Source of the DNA: Dissophora ornata
Taxonomy: Eukaryota; Mortierellomycota; Mortierellomycetes; Mortierellales; Mortierellaceae
Direction: 5' to 3'
Assembly: GCA_025201705.1 (NCBI GenBank)
Contig: MU617231.1
Location: 1 to 18,475 of the forward strand
Length of the DNA: 18,475 nt
The notes beneath the pieces are model-generated. The model searched no databases. It saw only the letters and a program-made list of their open reading frames with translations, and was not told the DNA's origin. This document shows, piece after piece, positions 9,830-18,409 of the stretch. The first letter of the stretch is position 1; each line of letters opens with the position of its first letter. The position numbers were made by a program, and so were the translations under genes.

Positions 9830-10705
9830 TCAAAAGAGATCCATGCACGCTCCGACATATTGCTTTACGACGTCAGCATGTCGGAGGACCATTTCCTGGT
9901 CGAATGCTTCCTTGGCCTCTGTGATGTCTTTCTGGAACGCTTCCTTCGCGAGCTGTGTTGCATTTGCAGCCCTATCCATTTTCTACGATTGACAGGATGC
10001 CATGATATGAGCGCTGAGCCATCACAAAGCGATCCTTTGCGCATTTTTAGGGATCACATGTTACCTCTGAGCTGGTGGCGATAGTTTGTTGCAAAAGCTG
10101 AAGTCTTTCCAGAGTGGTCGTTGCTGTGTGTGTATATGTGCAGGAGAGATCAAACGATTGATCAGTTGCCATATCCAGGCTGTGTGGAGCTTGTAGTCAT
10201 CGGCGAGTTTCCCGTACCTTTACGACTAGTGCTGTCGATCGCTGCATCTAACGATCCTTTGGCGCTATTAAGCCGCGCTGGTGTATCCCGAAGCATGGGT
10301 ATAGTAGTGTCATTCTTTGCTGTAAGAAAGGTCCGCTTTGTCTAGAGTAGTCCATCCAATGTGGTTGTAGGTACGCCTGTTAGCCAGAATTCACGCAGCC
10401 TTGTAGGTGCTGTTTGGCAGTGCTGTCGAAAGCAGGGAAAGGGGTTGTCGCTCTTACTTCGAACTCTTGAACGAACGTGGTAATGGCTTTGTCGACGTTG
10501 GCCTGTGGGTTACCGAGGATAAGCGAGTACAGTTCGCCGACATCTATGGCAATTGATCATAAGGGAGTGAGCGAGCGACAAAAGAGGCATTTGGCTTTCA
10601 GCGCGCTCTTGCTCGGCTGGCTCGACTAGCTCAGTTGGCAGCATTACCGGCATGCGTCGCGAGGTCTGGCATCATGTGTGGTGGTGGACTAGTCTGGTGT
10701 GGCAT
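9830..10705 (-). CDS. Five-exon short helical protein, tentatively BLOC-1 subunit 5 (Muted)-like
   Basis: Minus-strand exons 10705-10648, 10543-10458, 10314-10218, 10123-10065 and 9982-9830 join in phase through four GT-AG introns (104, 143, 94 and 82 bp) into 150 residues ending at TGA 9830-9832. Two further in-frame ATGs at 10675 and 10672 would give 140- or 139-residue forms. The protein is almost wholly helical and polar, with heptad-like stretches (TTTLERLQLLQQTIATSSE and the C-terminal KEAFQKDITEAKEAFDQEM). Near the N terminus, GELYSLIL followed by TTFVQEFE resembles the Muted domain of BLOC-1 subunit 5, a part of the complex that sorts cargo to lysosome-related organelles; this is from memory of the family and weak. 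The third exon uses an AAG acceptor because the nearby CAG breaks the frame. A transposon lies just upstream, so its promoter may be altered. Confidence 0.62.
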
Positions 10706-10763
10706 GACCTCAATATAGTCGGCTAGGTTCCAGTGGATTCCAGGCGTAAACTACGTCACCGAA
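10705..10763. repeat. Left copy of the imperfect direct repeat flanking the transposon
   Basis: Three collinear blocks match the right copy at 18352-18400 in the same orientation: TGACCT (10705-10710), ATATAGTC (10713-10720) with GGCTA (10721-10725), and the 16-mer AAACTACGTCACCGAA (10748-10763). The left copy has an extra ~22 bp between the second and third blocks. It overlaps the start codon and promoter of the short helical protein gene. Confidence 0.7.
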
Positions 10764-10896
10764 GTTGGTAGTCGTGCGCCCTTCATCAGCGCAATTTCCA
10801 CAGGAAATAAGTTTCCCGGGCTACTGCACTAAACCTAATGGCATAAAATGCCGCGTGGTTACGAACACGCAAAATAATGGGAACTAGTCTTCTAGT
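10764..10896 (-). ncRNA. Candidate guide-RNA (omega RNA) scaffold 3' of the Fanzor gene
   Basis: Fanzor and TnpB guide RNAs usually come from the stretch between the 3' end of the nuclease ORF and the transposon end, with the guide reading into flanking DNA. This 133-bp interval lies in that position and holds closely packed hairpins: GCGTG/CACGC (10853-10857/10866-10870), GGCAT/ATGCC (10840-10844/10848-10852), and TTTCC-aca-GGAAA (10795-10807), whose GGAAA could pair instead with TTTCC at 10812-10816. Placement comes from family knowledge; transcription and the exact ends are not shown. Confidence 0.35.
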
Positions 10897-13800
10897 CTAG
10901 CTATCTGTGTCGTCGCTCGGTGCTTTTCTCTTCTTGCCTGCCGATTTCTTCTTCGGGGTCTCCTTCACAGTATCCGCGCCATCGCTCGGTGTCTTTCTCT
11001 TCTTGCCTGCCGACTTCGTCTTCGGGGTCTCCGGGGTCTGGTTTGTGGGTGCTTTGTTTGAAGGCTCTTCCTTTTCGCCCTGCTGCATCCAAGGGTACAA
11101 GCCATCGGCAGTCACAGGTTGTAGATAGAGCGGTCTCTGCTGATCCTCCAAGTGACCAAGTATGGCGTTGCACATGTTGTGACCAGCCATAACGTCCCGA
11201 TGCATCGGTTTCTTGCAGTTGTCACACCACAACCGGCGAATGCTCTCTGTCTGCGCCACAAATTTATGACAGGTGGGGCATTTCTTAGAGCTGTAGAATT
11301 CATTCACACCTACGACGAGATAGCCCAGTGCTCGCACCTAGAATAAAAAACACCACAAAAGAGATATGTAAGCATCAACCAGCTGGTGTAAAGTACATAC
11401 TTTCAACTGCTCTGTACCTTTTGAATGAAGTATGTCTCAAATGTCCCATGCAAGGAGGAAAGCTTGTTGACACCACTGAATTCGCCCAGACCAATGCCAA
11501 TAACCACCTTGTTCTTGTCATGACGTCTGGCACCCATGCATCCATCAACCATCTCAAGGAGTCTGTCTGCTATGAGCCAATATTCTCGCTCCCTTGCTCG
11601 CTTGGAAAACCACTTGTTTTTTTTTTAGTGACGCCTTGCCGTCATAAGAGCTGTAGAAGTTATTCAGTTGCTTCTCGTACTTGTGCAGATGGTCCAAGTA
11701 CTTGTTGACGTCGGTATCCTCGCCCCGAAGAGGAGGGAGGGAAGACTCAATATCGCTGATACTCCTCAATGGGCTGTGCGCTGTTGTTGTTGGTGTTGTG
11801 GTAGTGGCGGTCATAGTAGCGGTGGTGGTGGCCTCCTCCCCTGGTCCAACCTGTACATTTGCCGCAAGCAGGTCCTCTGGCATATTCAGATCCTTCCTCT
11901 TCTCACCTTCCATCCAACGCCTGTGCTTTAGAGTAGGCTGATAAACAGCCTTCTGCTTAACAGCAAGGTTGTAGTACATTTCAAGTGGTAGGCCCTTGTC
12001 AACCTCTGTTGCTTGCTCCTTCGTGATGCTTCGTCGCCTCTTTCCTCGCTTGTGAGTTTGCTTGTGCCTCAACTTTCCTCCTCGTTTGCCCTTTCTGCCA
12101 CGCTTGCGCTTCTGACCGTCATTGCTGTTATTGCGCCGCTGGATCGGGGGCCCGGGTCGAACTGCACTTGCTCCTACGACAAACGCCTGCCCAAGGTCGA
12201 TGCCAAGAACAGTCACCTCTTGTCGTACTTGGTCAGGAGAGCAGCCCAACAGATCCTGGACATCTTGAGCCGACTTGAACACGTTCCGAACCTCAGTGAG
12301 ATAATAGTCGGCGCCGCCCATGGTAGAGAGAAGACGGTTCGGAAGTCGATCGTCTGGGAAACGCTTGTATCGCACTCCCAACAACTCTTTCTTCTTGTGG
12401 ACAAGAAGTTGTAACTCGTGGCCGTCAGTCTTGATGGAACCGCGCATAATGTAGCCTTTGCCTTTGTATGCTCTTGGGTCGAAGTCCTCCTCTCGAAGTT
12501 CGTTAATGTGGCGCTTGATGTCATCTAAGGAGAGATTGTCGATGGCGGCCTCAAGCCCTGCCCTGTCTCTTTGTCGACGAGTAAGACCATCACTGCCAAC
12601 TTTGGCCACAAGCATCTCTGTTAGGTGACCGAACCTTGTTTTTGGGAGGTGATCTTCGACCAGTGTCGTCTTGTTGAGACTTTCCTCGGGTGTCCTTGGG
12701 AAGGCCTCTTTCATGTCCTGTCGCAGTTTGGTCCTGAGGCAGGGATATCGCGAGTTGAAGAAAAAACCTCCGAGTTCGTATTCAGTGAACGTGACAAATC
12801 CCACCTCCACAGAAGATAGCGGGAATGGCTTCCATGGATTGTGAAGGAGCTTGTTCAGCCTCCAGAAGTTCTCCACAGCCGACAGATTGTAGTTGATTGG
12901 CACTGTAGGAGAGCTTGGATCCCGCTTCTGAATGACCTCGAGCTAAAGTGATAAACAAATGTACCATAATAAAACAGTTGGTATCAAACAGCTCCGATAG
13001 GGTAAATACATAATCAAAAGTCTTCTATAAGAATGACAACAAACCTTATGGTATAAGTTCACTGTCCCATGCTTGAAGTGTTTCTTTAACTCGACATACA
13101 TTTGGCCAGATACAGAGCGTGTCAGCGAGGAGGCGGGAAATCTGTCATCATTCTGGTTCACAGTTCCAGGAAGACCGATCTCAAATGGTTGAAGAATGCC
13201 TTCAAACTCTTTATCTCTCAGACGTTCGACAAGCAGCAGGGCTTTGCTTCCTGGACGGTTCCCAGAGTGCAAAGCGCTCATGAAGGAATGAAGGAAATTG
13301 GCATTTTTGTCGGCGCTATCTCCAGTGCCAGCGTCTTTGTTGCTACTTTCATCAACTGTACCATCACCGGGTTGCTTAAAGTCGTCCTTGGTCAATCGAG
13401 GACAGAGTTGGTCAAGTATCTGTCGATCCTTCTCGGACACAACACTGAAGGAGGAGACCTTGGCCAAATAAATGCTAATAATCTCCTGACATCGTCGTTT
13501 GATAGACCAGGCGTCGCAGACCGCAGCACGGAGACAACCAACCACCTCTTGTGCTGCATCTGGTTGGTTTGGGAGAGCCTTCTTGACGTTGCCTTCGAGA
13601 AGACCCAGTCGGAGGACTGCAAAGGGGTGCTCGTATTCCAGGGCAGTAAGGATCATTTTCTTGTTGGAGGTCGCAGTGAGCTTGTCGGTTCGGCGTCCCT
13701 CAATCATCTTCCTCCGTTTAGCAGCCATGTCGGGAATATCTTGCACTGGCGCGGCAGGGATCTGGTCCGGGACTAATGACTTTGATTCTTTCCACTTGTA

Positions 13801-13953
13801 CTGGAGAAGGGTCTGAGGTCGCTCATGTAGCTTAGCTGTCTGGCGGGTCTTGAAGGAGTAACGTGGTCGATGCTCAGTGATGGGGGGGTCGATACTAGAG
13901 TGGTTGCTGGTGTTCGGAATAGAATTGTGTCGCAATTTCTGATGCCTGTACAT
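10897..13953 (-). CDS. Fanzor (eukaryotic TnpB-like RNA-guided nuclease), frame disrupted once
   Basis: Three exons: 13953 (or acceptor at 13945) to 13045, 12942-11418 and 11337-10897, with phase-0 introns of 102 and 80 bp. A long N-terminal region of no known domain (about 330 residues) precedes the nuclease core. RuvC-I reads VLGIDLGQ (Asp codon 12196-12198), followed by a very basic insert rich in KRKRGRKGKRGG. RuvC-II is the Fanzor1-style VVIGIGLGEFSG, then VVGVNEFYSSKKCPTC with Glu at 11299-11301, the displaced catalytic glutamate. A four-Cys zinc finger (CPTC..CDNC) leads to RuvC-III HRDVMAGHN (Asp 11194-11196). The C terminus has two copies of a Lys-rich repeat and likely nuclear localisation signals. 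Exon 2 is 1,525 nt, one base over a multiple of three, because of an A10 run at 11617-11626; a nine-A version would be open throughout. The gene starts 98 bp after the XPG-like stop and may be spliced to it. Confidence 0.9.
10913..11032 (-). repeat. Tandem repeat in the Fanzor C terminus, 69-bp period
   Basis: Two 51-bp copies (10913-10963 and 10982-11032) differ at only four positions and are spaced by 69 bp, 23 codons. Each encodes an ETPK-type, SAGKKRK-containing basic segment, so the repeat doubles a likely nuclear localisation signal or RNA/DNA-binding tail. Confidence 0.85.
11617..11626 (-). other. A10 homopolymer frameshift in Fanzor exon 2
   Basis: Ten T on + (ten A on the coding strand) separate two halves of the nuclease that lie in different frames: upstream ...SSYDGKASLKK and downstream WFSKRAREREYWLIADRLLE. 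With the present count the upstream frame stops at about 11554, before RuvC-II, the zinc finger and RuvC-III. No intron with matching phase bridges the site. Confidence 0.88.
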
Positions 13954-14054
13954 TTTGAATATGAGAGTGGGATAGAGAGTTTAATCATATGCTCATAGGA
14001 CTTTCAAAAAAAAAAAGGTCAGAAAAAAGGTCAAAAAGAAGGTATTATTTTTAC
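13946..14054 (-). other. Candidate intron joining the XPG-like and Fanzor ORFs
   Basis: On the minus strand a GTAAAAAT donor starts at 14054, two bases into the Arg codon that precedes the XPG-like stop. A TGTACAG acceptor ends at 13946, inside the third codon of the Fanzor ORF. Both sides are phase 2, so splicing removes both the stop and the Fanzor ATG and keeps the frame. The 109-bp length fits the other introns here; a pyrimidine tract and a CTGAC branch-like site lie inside. Confidence 0.5.
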
Positions 14055-15252
14055 CGTTTCTCAGCAGCCATGGTTTTTTGCCTCTCTTTGAGCTGCAAGC
14101 GAGCATCGTCAAACTCCTTTAGGAGGCGATGGTAGTGGTCACTGCTGTCTGTCTGTTGTCCACCAGGAGTCGTGATCGGTGTTTGGGTAAGACCAATGAA
14201 CACACGCAAACTGTCATCAAACGTTGTCAGTGCCGCGTTTTTCAACATCACACTCTCAAGTCCGAGATAATCGGACACAATAGCAGCCACATCTATAAGC
14301 AGAAAAAAAGAAAAAAAATTAGAATCCCGAAGAGCACTCAAGTGAGATGATGAGCAGTCTGTGTGTTTGTGTGTGTGTGTGTCTGTACCTTGGCCTGCTG
14401 TAATATCCTTGATCAGCTCATAGTTGGTGCAGATACCCAGAGTTGAAATGTTCTTATTGTAGTCGTTTCCTGTCACGACACACAGGGCGGTGAGCTGATC
14501 CCTTGTTAGGCCAAGGGATAGCAGAACCTCCTGCACGTGGTAGCAGTGGACGTTTGCTCGGGCCCCAAACCCAACGACACGCCATATCGTTTGGACTTGC
14601 TGATACGCGAAAAAGTCGCCATCACGTGATGCGACAGCATCTCCAGGTCCACATACTTTCGCGATTTCAACATCGGCTTCTGCTGGGCAGTCGATAACAC
14701 TCCAACCCCGGCTGCGGAGAAACACTGAGCAGGCTTTTTTTTCTTCGGAAGACCAGCGGTAACAGCCTCTCAGAGGCTTTCGAACTTTAGCAAAGTGTTG
14801 TTTCTTTATTCTCTGACCGTTGGTTGTTCTCTCACAGAATACGTCAAGAGCTGTCTGAGCTTGTTGTTGAGCCTTCACGCGTGCCATTTGCCGGCTGTTT
14901 TGTGTGGCGAGTTTCTCCTGGCACTGTTGACCGTCGATATAAATCACAAGGTTGCTCTTGTTGCCTATTTGAAGGCGGGAAGAGAACGAGCTTAGTTCTC
15001 CTGTGACGAAACTTTCCATTCTTAAAACTACACGCCTACAGAAACTAGCATACCAATCTTAGCAATGACTGACTCCAAAATCACGTTTGCAACGTCCGCT
15101 TTGTTGTTGGAGTACGCGTGCACAATAGTCGAGAAAAACGCCCCAAGCAAGTCAAGATGGATGGTTTTGGCGGTTTCGAGTTTGAATTGTAAACCAGGAG
15201 TGGGTTCGATTTTCTTTTTCTTAAGCCATGACCAAAGCCCTTGGATGCCCAT
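14051..15252 (-). CDS. XPG/FEN1-family structure-specific nuclease within the transposon
   Basis: Exons 15252-15054, 15000-14389 and 14292 to the stop at 14051-14053 (or to a donor at 14055). Introns are 53 bp and 96 bp; the second is stop-free and in frame, so its retention would only lengthen the protein. The start MGIQGLWSWLKKKK is the classic XPG N-domain opening. All acids of the FEN1 active site have counterparts: the Asp in IHLDLLGAFF, the Asp in YIDGQQ, the Glu and Asp in PAEADVEIA, the two Asp in ASRDGDFFAYQ, and the Asp of GNDYN in the helix-turn region (SLGLTRDQLTALCVVTGNDY). The family cuts 5' flaps and bubble or branch structures. At about 350 residues it is FEN1-sized but lacks a clear PCNA-binding tail. 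Earlier upstream ATGs exist on this frame (to 15426) but lack family similarity. Host repair genes of this family are not usually carried by transposons. Confidence 0.87.
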
Positions 15253-15547
15253 GGTGATAACGCGTTGATGGAGAAAAGGGATACAATTATCGATGTGTGG
15301 TTGTGAGATTGTGTGAATAATTTGAGAGTTGGGGTGTGGGAATGGAGAATTGAATAATTTGAGAGTTGTGGTGTGAGAATGAAGAAAGAGACAACATTGA
15401 ACATTTGCAGCTATTTTTGCCACCATGTGGGGAGAGAAGTTTAAAAAATGAATATCCGCTTAAGGGCCACATCCTCAATGTCCAGAAGAGGGAATAGGCT
15501 TTATTCAATCCGTCGTTTAACCGTTTATTCCTTCTCATCTTCCAGAG
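15253..15547. promoter_or_regulatory. Bidirectional promoter of the transposon genes
   Basis: The XPG-Fanzor unit (-) and the MULE transposase (+) start 295 bp apart and face away from each other, so this interval must drive both. No canonical TATA box was seen in either direction. It contains the tandem repeat at 15314-15384. Confidence 0.6.
15314..15384. repeat. Tandem direct repeat in the transposon promoter
   Basis: Two ~34-bp copies starting at 15314 and 15351 (37-bp period) share TGAATAATTTGAGAGTTG and a GGTGTG..GAATG tail with about three mismatches. They are placed midway between the divergent genes and could be binding sites for a regulator or for the transposase. Confidence 0.8.
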
Positions 15548-18315
15548 ATGAGTGGACTCAAAGTTAAGGACATATTCATTGATCCCAACGATTTTAAACC
15601 TCGAGATCTTGCTGTGCCATTCTCATTCCCCCGCGACCAGGAGAGATGGATGGTTAGATTCACTCCTGAGGATTTTAAAACTTTCTGGTTCCAGGAGCAA
15701 ACCGCAATTCAATTTGTTCCTTGTTCTGAGCAAGGGCCTAATCGCAACATTCGAAATCAGTCTGGCGACACGCTCCTCCCTTTCTATATCACTGTTCCGG
15801 GCAACAAGGGCAGACCGAAGACCTATGACTGGAGTTTCCGTTTTCAATGTAGAAGACACGGTTCTCCCAGAACATTAGCGATCAATCGGCCATCCATTGG
15901 CACTGGGTGCCCAGTAGAGATCCGTCTAAAGAAACCGGTTGGTATGGATGCTGTACTTGTGGATTACCGATGGCAGCACAACCATGACCTTTCAGCCAAG
16001 ACCTTGTCAAATATGCCCATGGGCGCCAATGAGCGCAACTGGATCAAGTTGAAGGTAGCCGAGGGCAACGACTGGAAGGGAATCCGAGCCTTACTGCGAA
16101 TGGATGACGACTCAATGACCGAGGTATTATTTTTATGATGGCGTCTTATGAAAAACCGTCGTCAAACAACTTCTCATTTACAGTGCAATCAATCCAACAA
16201 ATAGATCGAAGAAAAGAAACATGGAGGCACAGTTCCTCCTGCATTTTCCATGTCATATGAGGATGTGAGGCAGACTGTGTATCGTCAACGCACAAAGCAC
16301 TCTCGAAAGTCAGCAAATCCGACATTGAGTGTGCACACCTGGATTGAAACAATAAAACAAAAGGGAGGCAAAGGGATCTTTATTGACGGGATTGCCGGAG
16401 AGGAGGATCTCTATATGTTTGGCTGGAGTACAAAGTTCCAGCTTAAGGTACAGTCATTCAGTGATTGTTTTTTTGCTGTGAGAAAAAATGCGTCACTCTG
16501 CTTGCAACCTGTTTCTCATATAATGTTTTCTGAAGGTAATGGGCAACAATAACAAAATCGTGTGCATGGACTCTACACACAAAACGGTCAAGTCGTTGAA
16601 ACCCGACCCCAAAAACGAGAAGGCGTTCGCATCCGCGTATTTATTCACTCTTTTGGTGAAAGATATACATACCCAAATAGGGGTACCAATTGGATTTATG
16701 GTCTGCAATTCCGAGTCAACGTAAGTTCAACTCCTTGTAAGAATGCACTTATTTAATACCTTCTTCGAAAGGCACAGATAAGGTACTGTCAAGGTTGCAC
16801 TGAACAGTTGTTAATATTCCTTCGTTCTTACTCATGAACTTTAATAGGAGTGTTCTCAGGACATGGTTGACTTGGGTCAAAGAAGAGTGCGGCCTCTGCC
16901 CTTCCAAGTTTATGGTGGACTGTTCTGTTGTCGAGACCGAAGCTCTTAAGCAAGTGTTTGGTTTGTTGGAGATCTTCTACTGCAAGTTTCATGTCGGACA
17001 GGCTTGGGAAAGGAAAATGAGGGATCTTCACAGTGTCAGTACAGTTTGAGTAAACAAAAAACTGTTTGTGATAGTCAAAACCATTCATCCTCTAATATTT
17101 TCCTATTGAATTCCCTTTGGACTCCAGGTTTCGGAAAGTAATGTCATGCGAGGACCATTGAGTAAAGTTCTAAACGCATCGTCCGCCGAGGACCAAAGAC
17201 TAAGTTGGGAGGCGTTCGAAAAGACATTTTCACTCTCTGCCAGAAATTTTATAATCTATCTCAAGAAATGGATGGTACCAGAAAGACTTGTGAGATGGGG
17301 CCTATATTTTCGATCAGTAAGTGCAACAGGCAACTTGAGCACCACAACAGTATACTACATGAAGATGTCTGCTCTGCTTACTTTCATTTTTATTTTGGTG
17401 GCTATGTTAGGACTACCAGCACAACGATACCAACAATTTGGTTGAGAGTTGGCATAAGAAACTGAAGTCACAGTACCTGGGAAGCGAGCGCAATTTACGT
17501 CCAGATGACCTTCTGTACCTTTTGCAAGGAGTTGTTAATATTGACTTCAGGACACTATACCACAAGAGACTCAACAACATGATAGCACATCAGCTGTCAT
17601 CCTACGACGCAAAGGAGAAAGCGAAGGCAGATAGTGTGGACTTTATCACTGCTCAAAGTATGGTGGCACCAAACACAGATAAAAAAAAGGTACTGTCACT
17701 CTTGAGAATGGGCATTTTGCTATCAAAGTCCCATCTTGTTAACAAACTGCTTTCTATCGTGCTTAGTTCAAGGTCCAGTCCTTTGCAGTAACCACCGGAA
17801 TCAAGGCCACATATGACGTACGCACGGATGAGGGATTTACCATAGTTGTTGCCTGTCGATGCAGCTACTACGTGCGACATCAGACCCCATGCAGGCATAT
17901 GTATGTGACTGCAAGGGTTTACAAGGGTATGGATATCTCATACCATGGCGAACCTTATGAGCTTAACCGCTTGCAAGAGCAAGCAAAACAGAATGATGTT
18001 AATTTTTCATCGGATTCAACAATGCCGCCATCCTTGGAGCAGACACTCCCACAGTCAATCCTCCTTCTACTTCAAAGGCAAAGAGCCGACAAGGCGGAGC
18101 AGATAAGGATAGCTAGAGAGAAAGAAAAAGAGCAAGAGATACAGGATCTTGAGGCTGATCTGAAGGGTATGGTTTCGGAAATCGTCAAGGCTGCCAGCCC
18201 AGCCAAAAGAAAATGTACAATCGAGTACTTTCAAACCACAGTTGCAGGAGTAAGGAAAGTGCTACATGAGATAAAGGGACTCAACACCATCCAAGCCGGA
18301 CACAGATGTCAATGA
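15548..18315 (+). CDS. Mutator-like (MULE) transposase, seven exons
   Basis: Exons 15548-16123, 16205-16447, 16536-16720, 16848-17034, 17128-17316, 17411-17689 and 17767-18315 splice in phase through GT-AG introns of 81, 88, 127, 93, 94 and 77 bp to 735 residues. In order: a FAR1/WRKY-GCM1-like zinc finger (C101, C121, H144, H146; WQHNHDL), a spacer, and the MULE catalytic core with D285 (VCMDSTHKT), D359 (MVDCS), the C380-x2-H383 motif (YCKFHVGQAW) and TNNLVESWH (E472 near the expected third acid). A SWIM zinc finger follows (CRC at 583-585, CRH at 595-597), then a charged coiled coil (about 640-690). It binds element ends and performs cut-and-paste transposition in the nucleus. No stop or frame break was found, so it may still be active. 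The donor of intron 4 is GTCAGT, weaker than the rest, and intron 1 skips a nearer acceptor that would lead to a stop. Confidence 0.92.
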
Positions 18316-18351
18316 TAATCCTTATTTCCAACCAATATTTCGGCCAATGAG

Positions 18352-18400
18352 TGACCTGGAATGATGATATAGTCGACTCGGCTAAAACTACGTCACCGAA
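18352..18400. repeat. Right copy of the imperfect direct repeat flanking the transposon
   Basis: Matches the left copy (10705-10763) in the same orientation: TGACCT (18352-18357), ATATAGTC (18367-18374), GGCTA (18380-18384) and the 16-mer AAACTACGTCACCGAA (18385-18400). It begins 37 bp after the transposase stop codon. Confidence 0.7.
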
Positions 18401-18409
18401 ATTCGTGTG

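Larger units (their letters stand above)
10748..18405. mobile_element. MULE-type DNA transposon carrying XPG-like and Fanzor nucleases
   Basis: About 7.7 kb holding only transposon functions: a Mutator-like (MULE) transposase on + (15548-18315), and, diverging from it, an XPG/FEN1-family nuclease and a Fanzor on - (15252-10897). Fanzors are eukaryotic homologues of IS200/IS605 TnpB and are known passengers of several eukaryotic DNA transposon superfamilies, Mutator included. The ends are set here by an imperfect direct repeat (10748-10763 and 18385-18400 share 16 identical bases). A weak, gapped inverted match also exists between 10778-10799 and 18398-18417. No 8-11 bp target-site duplication, normal for MULEs, was found, so the borders may be off by tens of bases or the right end may lie past the window. 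Confidence 0.72.

Noticed and set aside
10621..10670. tRNA-like A box (TAGCTCAGTTGG near 10627-10638)
   Set aside because: No matching T arm, acceptor stem or Pol III T-run follows; it lies inside intron 1 of the short helical protein gene and is probably chance.
11554..11700. An intron spanning the A10 run in Fanzor
   Set aside because: The candidate GTACGAG donor with the AAG acceptor leaves mismatched phases, and the flanking residues on both sides look like conserved Fanzor sequence.
15028..15053. A 26-bp intron (GTATGC..TGTAG) in the XPG-like gene
   Set aside because: Phase works but the intron is far below usual length; the 53-bp alternative ending at 15001 is also in phase and gives a better fit to the XPG N domain.
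15028..15426. Upstream ATG at 15426 as the start of the XPG-like protein
   Set aside because: The extra ~58 residues are His/Pro/Ile-rich, come from the promoter repeat and precede the conserved MGIxGL opening of the family, which begins at 15252.
16124..16204. Nearer acceptor TTTACAG at about 16184 for MULE intron 1
   Set aside because: The resulting frame meets TAG after six codons; the acceptor ending at 16204 restores a long conserved frame.
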